Below, one piece after another: positions 56,208 to 64,000 of a DNA stretch of 64,000 bases. Under the pieces are notes generated by a model. It searched no databases and was not told where the DNA came from. It worked only from the letters and a program-made list of their open reading frames with translations. The translations under genes were made by a program, and so were the position numbers. The stretch's first letter is position 1, and each line of letters opens with the position of its first letter. Source of the DNA: Primulina eburnea (taxonomy: Eukaryota; Streptophyta; Magnoliopsida; Lamiales; Gesneriaceae); the NCBI RefSeq assembly GCF_022965805.1, contig NC_133109.1, positions 8,673,375 through 8,737,374 on the forward strand, given 5' to 3'.

Positions 56208-59200
56208 TCATAAGAATAACTCAGGATGTCTCTGTCTCATCTCAGACTCTGTCTCCCAAGTTGCTTCCTCGATGCCATGACGACTCCATTGAATCTTCAC
56301 AAGCGGAATGGTCTTGGTTCTAAGCTTCTTTTCCTTCCGATCTAAAATCTGTATCGGTTGCTCGACGTAGCTCAAAGTCTGATCTAACTCGGCTTCGTCA
56401 GGTTGAATGACATGAGAATCATCCGGCATGTATCTGCGCAACATCGATACATGAAAAACATCATGTATACCGGACAGTGAAGGAGGAAGAGCAAGTCTGT
56501 AAGCTCGTTCGCCAATCTTCTCAAGGATCTCATACGGACCGACGTATCTAGGAGACAACTTTCCTCGCTTGCCAAATCTGACCACGCCTCTGAAAGGTGA
56601 GATCTTCAAAAATACTTTGTCTCCCTGTTCGAATACTAACGGTCTACGTCTAATATTAGCGTATTTCGCTTGCCTATCCTGTGCCGTCTTCATTCTCTTC
56701 TGAATGATCTTCACTTTCTCAGTCATCGCACGAATCATATCAGGCCCTAACTCTGGTACTTCAGAGATATCATCCCAGTACAACGGAGATCTGCACTTCT
56801 TTCCGTATAAAGCTTCGAACGGTGCCATCTCTATGCTCGTATGATAGCTGTTGTTGTATGAAAACTCACACAACGGCAATGAATCTTGCCAACTAGTACC
56901 AAAATCTAGTACTACAGCTCTCAGCATGTCCTCTAAAGTCTGGATAGTCCGCTCTGACTGTCCGTCTGTCTGGGGATGATAAGCAGTGCTTAGGTGTAAA
57001 GTCGTACCCAAAGCCTGCTGCAAGCTGTGCCAAAAGTGAGAAGTGAATCGTGGATCACGATCTGATACGATCGACTTCGGCACACCGTGCAATCTGACGA
57101 CCTCTCTGACATACAACTCTGCCATCTGATCGTGTCGATAGGTCATCCTGTATGGAATAAAGCACGCTGATTTGGTCAGTCTGTCTATCACAACCCAAAT
57201 CGCGTCACAGCCCCGCGAAGATCGAGGTAACTTTGTCACGAAATCCATGGAAATGTGGTCCCATTTCCATTCAGGAACAGACAAACTCTGAAGTAGACCT
57301 CCGGGTTTCTTCCTTTCTGCCTTCACCTGTTGGCAATTCAGACATTTAGACACAAATTCTGCAATATCTGTCTTCATCTGCTTCCACCAGAATTGTGTCT
57401 TCAAGTCGTTATACATCTTCCTGCCACCAGGATGAATGCTGAACCGACTACAGTGTGCTTCCGACATGATCTGTCGTCTCAAATCTGAAATCTCTGGCAC
57501 CACTAAGCGGTTATTCACATACAGAACAGAATCTCTGACCTGATATTCTGATATATGACCAGCTCTGACCATATCAATCGATCTCTGCACGCTCGGATCA
57601 GTTCTTTGTGCTTCTTTGATCCTCGAAATCAATTCTGGCTCAATCTGAATCGCAGCAAGTCGCAACGGTCTATTCTCTGTATTAAATGTCAATCCAGACA
57701 AGCAACAATCTTCTACTAAACTCGATACACCTACAGTCGACAAGGAAAGAGCACATACCTTTCGACTCAAGGCGTCTGCCGCTGCATTCGACTTCCCCGG
57801 ATGGTACTTGATCTCGCAATCAAAATCTTTCAGCAGATCAAGCCATCGTCGCTGCCTCATATTCAACTCTGACTGAGAAAAGAGATATTTCAGGCTCTTA
57901 TGATCGGAATAGATCTCAAATTTCTCGCCATACAGATAATGACGCCAGATCTTGAGTGCAAATACAATCGCCGCCAATTCAAGATCATGAATCGGATAAC
58001 GAGTCTCGTGTGGCTTCAGCTGTCTAGAGGCGTACGCTATCACGTGCCCTTGCTGCATAAGAACACATCCAAGCCCTCTGTGAGATGCATCACAATATAC
58101 AACGAACTCACCTGTACCTGATGGAATTGTCAAGACAGGCGCACTAGTCAGCCTCTTCTTCAGCTCTACAAAACTGCTCTCACATTCTTCTGACCACACG
58201 AATGGCATGTTCTTCTGTGTTAACTGGGTAATTGGCTTCGCTATACTGGAGAAGTCTCGAATAAAACGTCGATAATACCCGGCTAGACCCATGAAACTGC
58301 GTATCTCTGGCACAGAAGTCGGTCTCGGCCAACTAATCACAGCCTCAACTTTACTCGGATCTACCGCAATACCATCTCCAGATATAATATGCCCCAAGAA
58401 GACAACCTGTCGCAACCAGAATTCACATTTGGACAGTTTGGCATACAACTGCTCCTGTCGCAAAGTCTTCAGCACGATTCTCAGATGATCTGCATGCTCA
58501 GTCAAACTCTTCGAATACACCAAAATGTCGTCAATAAACACAATCACAAAATCATCTAAATATCTCTGAAAAATGCGGTTCATCAGACTCATAAACACCG
58601 CAGGTGCATTCGTCAAACCGAAAGGCATAACAACAAACTCGTAGTGTCCATACCTGGTTCGAAATGCAGTCTTCGGTATATCAACGTCTCTAACTCTGAG
58701 TTGATGATACCCTGATCTCAAATCAATCTTCGAGTATACAGAAGATCCCTGTAACTGATCAAATAAATCATCGATGCGCGGCAACGGATACTTGTTCTTC
58801 ACTGTTGCTTTGTTCAACTGCCTGTAATCAATACACAGTCGCATCGAACCATCTTTCTTTCGGACGAATAAGACCGGAGCACCCCAAGGCGATACACTGG
58901 GTCTAATATATCCCTTGGATAGAAGATCTTCTAGCTGTGCTTTCAACTCTTTCAATTCAACAGGCGCCATCCTATACGGAGCTCTCGAGATAGGAACACT
59001 GCCTGGCATAAGATCTATGCTGAAATCAACCTCTCGAACAGGAGGCAACCCTGGAATCTCATCAGGAAAAACATCTGCAAACTCGCAAACCACTGGCAAA
59101 TCTGCCAATGCTGGGCTCGTCTTCAGTAGATCTACTGAATATACAAGAAAGCCCTCTGCTCCTCTCTGAAGCAATCTACTCATAGTCAGAGCAGATACTA

Positions 59201-60713
59201 AGGGAATCCGAGATCTGGAACCCTTGCCGTAAAATTTCCACTCGTCTGTCATTTCGGGTCTGAATCTGACAATCTTGTGGAAAAAATCTACAGTAGCCCT
59301 GTACTTGGTCAACATGTCTATACCGACTATACAATCAAAATCAATCTCATGTCCCTCAAACTGGAGCATACAATGTCTAACAGTAGTCACAGATATCAAG
59401 CCACTTCCCAACGGAGAAGCTATAGACACTACTGTCGACATCGACTCAACAGGCAATGCATGTCTCAATGCAAAATGTTCAGATATGAATGTATGAGATG
59501 CCCCTGTGTCTATCAACACATATGCAGGATAACCGCAAAGAAAACAGTTACCTGCAATGACGTCATCTGGCGCCTCCTGCGCCTGCTCCTCTGTCAGGGC
59601 AAAAACACGTGCCTGCTGTCGAGGAGGCTGACTCACCGTCTGACTACCTCCTGGCCTCTGTTGGGTCTGTGTAGAGGGTGGCTGAAAGGAGTGTACAGAG
59701 GATGCCTGTCTCTCCATCTGTGGCGCTGGTGCTGATGATCCTGTGCTCTGGAATCGTTGTGCACCTCTCTGGGGACAAACTCTGGCAAAATGTCCCTGTT
59801 GCCTACAGATGTTACAGCGTCCCAGAACTCCTTGACACTGCTCCGTCGCATGTCGCCCTCCGCACGAACCACAGTATGCGCCACTATAATCTGACCCCTG
59901 ACCTCTCTGTCGAGATCCACTCGAACTCGATGAACTACTCCCAGATTTCTTAAACTGCTTGCCCTTAGCCTTCAAAAATTCCTTCTTGCCACTACCACTA
60001 GCTCCACTGTCAAAACGAAGAGGAGGTGATGGAAACTGTACGGTCATGGACTGTAGCGGTCTCTGTCCCTGAACACCGTAGGAAGCTCCTCGCTGCCTGA
60101 TCAAGCCAGCCTCTGCTCCCTTTGCTCGGTTCAGTGCCTCCGAAAAAGTACTAGGACGGCCCGTGTTTACCAAAGTAAAGACATCGGGATTCAATCCGTT
60201 GATGAACTGATCGGCCACTGCCTCGTCGTTCCCGGCCACATGCGGTGCAAATCGTAGCAATGCAGAAAATTTAGCAACATACTCCTCGATGTTCCACTGT
60301 CCCTGCTTCAGATTCGCAAATTCAGCTCCCTTATCTTTCCGGTAGGAGACGGGGAAGAAGCGCTGATAGAACTCATCCTTGAAGACTTTCCACGTAATGT
60401 CAATGCCTCGGTGCTCCAAGGCTCTCTTCGTAGTCAACCACCAGCTCTTTGCAACATCTTGCATCTGATGCCCTATCAGCTTCACACGTCGCTCATCAGT
60501 ATAGGCCAAAGACTCAAACAACATCTCGATATCATCAAGCCAGCTCTCGCATTCTACTGCACTCTCTATGCCCTTCAGGGTAGGCGGATGGAAAGACTGA
60601 AATCTCTTCAATAAGGTCTCCATCGGCGTAGCGGTAACATCCATCTGTGCACCGGACGTGCTACCCTGCTCTGGCTGTGGCACTCGTCTAGGCGGCATAA
60701 ATCTGATCATCAA
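56208..60713 (-). CDS. Element B gag-pol polyprotein
   Basis: An unbroken 1501-codon frame. The preferred start is MPPRRVP at 60698, five codons in, which matches Element 2. Rough residue order: gag capsid 20-240; Ser-rich linker; zinc knuckles [13 protein letters not shown] (~280) and [14 protein letters not shown] (~298); protease [10 protein letters not shown] (~400); RT with [22 protein letters not shown] and FIDDILVYS (~725); RNase H with YCDASHRG (~872), DLELAAIVF (~910) and the [11 protein letters not shown] block; integrase H2C2 (HCSRFSIH to CLNCQQVK, ~1090-1126) and DDE core (SMDFVTKLP ~1155, VSDRDPRF ~1217, DGQSERT ~1252); [10 protein letters not shown] (~1395); and a chromodomain-like tail [18 protein letters not shown] (~1447-1496). 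It lacks about ten residues in protease relative to Element 2 (before CIVGIDML), which may impair that enzyme. All other catalytic motifs are present. Confidence 0.95.
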   Translation of the reverse strand: MMIRFMPPRRVPQPEQGSTSGAQMDVTATPMETLLKRFQSFHPPTLKGIESAVECESWLDDIEMLFESLAYTDERRVKLIGHQMQDVAKSWWLTTKRALEHRGIDITWKVFKDEFYQRFFPVSYRKDKGAEFANLKQGQWNIEEYVAKFSALLRFAPHVAGNDEAVADQFINGLNPDVFTLVNTGRPSTFSEALNRAKGAEAGLIRQRGASYGVQGQRPLQSMTVQFPSPPLRFDSGASGSGKKEFLKAKGKQFKKSGSSSSSSSGSRQRGQGSDYSGAYCGSCGGRHATEQCQGVLGRCNICRQQGHFARVCPQRGAQRFQSTGSSAPAPQMERQASSVHSFQPPSTQTQQRPGGSQTVSQPPRQQARVFALTEEQAQEAPDDVIAGNCFLCGYPAYVLIDTGASHTFISEHFALRHALPVESMSTVVSIASPLGSGLISVTTVRHCMLQFEGHEIDFDCIVGIDMLTKYRATVDFFHKIVRFRPEMTDEWKFYGKGSRSRIPLVSALTMSRLLQRGAEGFLVYSVDLLKTSPALADLPVVCEFADVFPDEIPGLPPVREVDFSIDLMPGSVPISRAPYRMAPVELKELKAQLEDLLSKGYIRPSVSPWGAPVLFVRKKDGSMRLCIDYRQLNKATVKNKYPLPRIDDLFDQLQGSSVYSKIDLRSGYHQLRVRDVDIPKTAFRTRYGHYEFVVMPFGLTNAPAVFMSLMNRIFQRYLDDFVIVFIDDILVYSKSLTEHADHLRIVLKTLRQEQLYAKLSKCEFWLRQVVFLGHIISGDGIAVDPSKVEAVISWPRPTSVPEIRSFMGLAGYYRRFIRDFSSIAKPITQLTQKNMPFVWSEECESSFVELKKRLTSAPVLTIPSGTGEFVVYCDASHRGLGCVLMQQGHVIAYASRQLKPHETRYPIHDLELAAIVFALKIWRHYLYGEKFEIYSDHKSLKYLFSQSELNMRQRRWLDLLKDFDCEIKYHPGKSNAAADALSRKVCALSLSTVGVSSLVEDCCLSGLTFNTENRPLRLAAIQIEPELISRIKEAQRTDPSVQRSIDMVRAGHISEYQVRDSVLYVNNRLVVPEISDLRRQIMSEAHCSRFSIHPGGRKMYNDLKTQFWWKQMKTDIAEFVSKCLNCQQVKAERKKPGGLLQSLSVPEWKWDHISMDFVTKLPRSSRGCDAIWVVIDRLTKSACFIPYRMTYRHDQMAELYVREVVRLHGVPKSIVSDRDPRFTSHFWHSLQQALGTTLHLSTAYHPQTDGQSERTIQTLEDMLRAVVLDFGTSWQDSLPLCEFSYNNSYHTSIEMAPFEALYGKKCRSPLYWDDISEVPELGPDMIRAMTEKVKIIQKRMKTAQDRQAKYANIRRRPLVFEQGDKVFLKISPFRGVVRFGKRGKLSPRYVGPYEILEKIGERAYRLALPPSLSGIHDVFHVSMLRRYMPDDSHVIQPDEAELDQTLSYVEQPIQILDRKEKKLRTKTIPLVKIQWSRHGIEEATWETESEMRQRHPELFL

Positions 60714-60937
60714 ACTGATTAGTACACAACCAATATCATCTGTCTCAGCCCTCCTCTGATCATATACCTCTGATCGAGAATTGGTTCTGATTCAGGCTTG
60801 AAATGCTGTAAATCAATTCAGATAATACAACCACATACAATAGGGAAAGCAGTAAATCATGCTAGCATCTCAAAAGCAAGGAAGATGACTCGATCTACCC
60901 CGCTCATTCTATTCTATCTCAGTCTACAGAACCTACA
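60714..60937 (-). mobile_element. Element B 5' leader
   Basis: About 225 bp between PBS and gag, with CTCAGCCCTCCTCTGATCAT shared with Element 2. No ORF of note. Confidence 0.6.
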
Positions 60938-60949
60938 GCTCTGATACCA
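60938..60949 (-). other. Element B primer binding site
   Basis: TGGTATCAGAGC on the minus strand, five bases inside the 5' LTR. Perfect 12-base match to initiator tRNA-Met. Confidence 0.9.
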
Positions 60950-60954
60950 CCTGT

Positions 60955-62773
60955 TGTGGGGACCCGGGCTCTAACTCGATTCTTTTGGGATTTAATTGGA
61001 TCTTATTAATAACATATGGGTCAAATTTTCGCTTTCTAACATTAAATCGAATGTTAACATAAAGCGTTTCATTTTTATTTAAACAAACATCAGTCAACAA
61101 ACATTACATGTCGTGATCTAGTAGCTTTACTTGTTATACATGTCATAAGAACAACATAACATCTCTAGTATCAACATACAACTACTAGTACAACATAAAA
61201 AGTCTGCTGCTACACCCGGCATCACCACGCTATCAACTCTCTCGTCCTCGTCGTGACCCTGATCCTGCCCCACCTGTTGCCATGCACACATACAGACACG
61301 ACAACAGCCGGATAACTCCGGTGAGAACATATCCCAGTATAAAACATGGATGCATGCAATGTCATAAATCATGTACAAATGCATAGCATAAATCAAGTAA
61401 CATGAATGAAATCTAAACATGTAAACGAATACAAATCTGTATTCAACATTTAAATCTTGACTCGACTCTTTTCTAATCTAGGGATCCCGGTGTGAATAAG
61501 ACGGTCTGTTACCTACCCAACCACTCGGGGCAACGGTACGTCTTATTCCTAGACTTCGGTCAACTCTGTATCGAGGGTCTACACATAGAGCAAATCTACT
61601 ACTATGCGACGATACACCGAAACGTCTAGTTTTGGCAAGTCTGCCAATCTCTCCTATCTCAGGACTCGAATATAAATCAATAAACAAGGCATTACATAAT
61701 CAAATGTAATAACAATCTAGTATGTGATTTAGGGAAACTCGTATCAAATCTGAATCGAGTTGTGCAATCCCAAGACCACATGAATTATACCTTTCTTGCC
61801 GAATCGTCGGTGTCGTCGTCGAAGTCTCGAGTTCACAATAGCCAACACAAATCTGAAATGGCATAGTCGAGGTGCACTCTATCAATATACATCTCAAACA
61901 ACTCAATAAACATAGCTGAAATCGGTTTCAATACAATTCGACGGCGTAACGGCGTAGTTTCGCGATACCGATCAACTCAAACAATAATAATCTATCATAA
62001 TTCATTTCTAATCTCATCAACACATCAATATACATACTGAAATCTGTATCTACTCGATCCACCTATGCTGGAAATTCGAACCCATAGCATACAATATCCG
62101 TAATTCAATCCGTTTACGTTTCTACGATGCTTAGCATATCAAGAACACATATTCGCAACAAAATCATAAGTTCCCCAACATCCACAATCTGAATCATGCT
62201 GGAATTATATCAAACTTACGTCACTTTGTAGCCTTCAATGCAAGGAACACAAATCTTACCTCAGAATTAAAATCGGATGAACAACTCTTGCATAATTCTA
62301 CTTTTTAGCATGAAGAAACTTGAAGGATTTCTTGGGAGCTCTCGGTTCTGAATTCTGAAGAATGAAGGAGTGATGTGTCAACATAACATATATATACCTC
62401 ATGCCATGTGTCAAGACCAAAATCGAAGGTGGCAATTTCGCATGCAGACCGCGGGTGCGGTAACTCAGGAGCGCGGGTGCGCTGTGTTCACGGCGACATT
62501 TTATTTCCTGAAATTCAATGACCGCGGGTGCGGTCCTTACATGACCGCGGGTGCGGTCTCACACCGCGGGTGCGGTCACGCTAACACCGCGGGTGCGGTG
62601 TCTGTTCGCAAAATTCCACAAATTTCTGTCACCTACACCGCGGGGGCGGTAGTCTAAGCACCGCAGGTGCAGTGTGGCTTCGGCCATGCTTCAAAAATTC
62701 CACTCTAAATATCATGCATTCTCATGGTTTCAAGTCTCACATCGATGACAACGGATAATTCTCGAGCCTTACA
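60955..62773 (-). mobile_element. Element B 5' LTR (1819 bp)
   Basis: Same length and, by my reading, identical to the 3' LTR except at 62443 (T, against C at 55775), which makes a CATG in place of CACG beside the first palindrome. It carries the promoter that would drive the element: palindromes 62448-62673, TATA 62389-62396. Confidence 0.93.
62448..62673. repeat. Palindromic ACCGCGGGTGCGGT cluster, Element B 5' LTR
   Basis: Eight units, identical in order to the 3' LTR cluster. They sit upstream of the TATA box that would start genomic RNA. Translations such as TAGAV repeats in the forward frame are not a protein. Confidence 0.9.
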
Positions 62774-62778
62774 CTCTG

Positions 62779-63998
62779 ACTGACCGTCGCTCTGAGGATG
62801 ATAAGCTGTACTGAAAGCTAATCGAGAACCCATAGCTCTGTGCAAACTCTTCCAGAACTCTGAGGTAAATCTAGGGTCACGATCAGACACGATCGACACA
62901 GGAACCCCATGAAGTCTAACAATCTCTGCAATGTAATCCTCGGCATACTGAGACATCGAATACGTCGTCTTGACTGGGAGAAAGTGCGCTGACTTGTTCA
63001 ATCTATCAACAATAACCCAAATGGAATTGAAACCCTTCTGCGTCCTGGGTAAACCAGTCACGAAATCCATAGTGATATGCTCCCACTTCCACTGAGGAAT
63101 CGGCAAAGAAAGCAATGTCCCAGCAGGTCTCTGGTGCTCAATCTTTACCTGCTGACAAGTAAGGCACTGAGAAATGAACAAAGCAATATCTCTCTTCATA
63201 CCTGGCCACCAGTAGAGTCGACGAAGATCCTGATACATCTTCGTACTGCCTGGATGAATCGAATAAGGTGCGGTATGAGCCTCTGTCAAGACATCTCTAC
63301 GAATATCGTCGCCAGAAGGAACACAAATGCGGCCTCTGAAAGTTACCAAATCATCACCATTCAGACTAAACTCTGAATTCCCTCTAGCCTCGGCTCTAGC
63401 TCTCAACTCTGCCAACTGAACATCAGTCGACTGCTCTCTACGGATACTGTCCGTCAAAGTAGATCGAATGACCAACGCTGAAAAGCGAGCAATGGTCCCT
63501 GGAATCACCAGATCAATCTCCTCTCTCTGCAAATCCATCAACAATGGTCTCTGAATCAAAGAACTCAATGAAGCACTCGACTTGCGGCTCAAAGCATCAG
63601 CCACAACATTCGCCTTCCCAGGGTGATAACTGATCGTCACATCGTAATCTTTGACAAGCTCTAACCACCTCCTCTGTCGCATATTGAGCTCTTTCTGCGA
63701 GAACAGATACTTCAAACTCTTGTGGTCTGTGAAGATCTCACACTTTTCGCCATACAGATAATGTCTCCAAATCTTAAGGGCGAAAACCACAGCTGCAAGC
63801 TCCAAATCGTGCGTCGGATAATTCTTCTCATAATCCTTCAACTGGCGAGACGCATAGGCAATGACCTTACCTCGCTGCATCAACACTGCACCAAGGCCTC
63901 TCTTCGACGCATCGGTATAGACCACAAAATCCTCTGAACCACTGGGCAAAGAAAGAACAGGAGCTGTCGTCAATCTGTCCTTCAACTCCTGAAATGCA
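62779..63998 (-). pseudogene. Element A pol, RNase H to integrase (partial, cut by window edge)
   Basis: About 406 codons of Element A pol. From the edge inward it shows RNase H ([56 protein letters not shown]), a linker, integrase H2C2 ([10 protein letters not shown] to CLTCQQVK), and the core with [32 protein letters not shown] and [10 protein letters not shown]. Just after this Glu the frame runs into Element B, and the sequence resumes at 54281. Insert plus one TSD is 8492 bp, which keeps both halves in the same phase, so Element A pol was apparently open here when hit. RT, protease and gag are outside the window. Confidence 0.9.
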
Positions 63999-64000
63999 CT

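Larger units (their letters stand above)
54287..62773 (-). mobile_element. Element B, full-length young Ty3 chromovirus (Tekay/Del-like)
   Basis: An 8487-bp complete element: LTRs 54287-56105 and 60955-62773 (both 1819 bp), PBS 60938-60949, PPT 56106-56119, TSD CTCTG, and one 1501-codon gag-pol. The only LTR difference I can find is C at 55775 against T at 62443, so insertion is very recent. The clade is inferred from the RT-RNaseH-integrase order and the C-terminal chromodomain-like segment. It lies within the integrase region of Element A. Confidence 0.95.

Noticed and set aside
62705..62778. C-terminal residues of the ORF ending at 62705 as part of Element A pol
   Set aside because: The frame crosses the TSD into the Element B LTR; the last ~23 codons are LTR sequence.

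Overview
The window is a flowering-plant genomic segment made almost wholly of nested LTR retrotransposons and a retrotransposon-derived satellite. I see no host protein gene, rRNA gene or functional tRNA gene. Chromoviral Ty3 and Ty1/copia proteins, tRNA-iMet primer sites and 5-bp target-site duplications (TSDs) point to a plant. The protein flavour suggests a eudicot, perhaps an asterid, but only weakly. The setting looks like heterochromatin or pericentromere.

Layout. (1) 1-12815: about 32 tandem copies of a ~364-bp unit, each the DDE catalytic core of a Ty3-type integrase read on the minus strand. A solo Ty3 LTR (934-2272, TSD TGACA) interrupts it. (2) 12816-19917: rearranged LTRs of a second Ty3 family ('family A'), with two 315-bp mini internal domains carrying a primer binding site (PBS) and polypurine tract (PPT), and two large inverted repeats. 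(3) 19918-20325: a 408-bp palindrome with tRNA-like A and B boxes. (4) 20326-51876: a Ty3 chromovirus ('Element 2', minus strand) whose LTRs were hit by three elements: Copia-1 (21126-30439, TSD TCAAC), a GAG-only Ty3 element on the plus strand (36351-41210, TSD CAACT) and Copia-2 (42666-51858, TSD GCTTC). Its gag-pol (31426-36039) is broken by three nonsense codons with no frameshift. (5) 51877-64000: a family A Ty3 element ('Element A', minus strand, running off the window) that cuts the Element 2 LTR and is itself interrupted by a full-length, very young Ty3 chromovirus ('Element B', 54287-62773, TSD CTCTG).

How the parts relate. Element B has a continuous 1501-codon gag-pol and two 1819-bp LTRs that I can distinguish by one base. 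Both copia copies share an internal deletion of the integrase core and the same stops between gag and protease, so they look like one non-autonomous lineage moved in trans. The GAG-only element keeps a gag and a short integrase tail and also needs a helper.

The least expected pattern is that every TE family here with readable ends carries a cluster of short GC-rich palindromes. In three Ty3 LTRs the cluster lies just upstream of a TATA box; in the copias it lies in the leader just after the PBS. Two LTRs of one family carry different palindromes (CCGCGGGTGCGG versus CGCATATGCG), while two different families carry the same one, which looks like exchange or rapid replacement of a promoter module. 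Junctions and TSDs were read directly. Copy counts and LTR differences were counted by eye.
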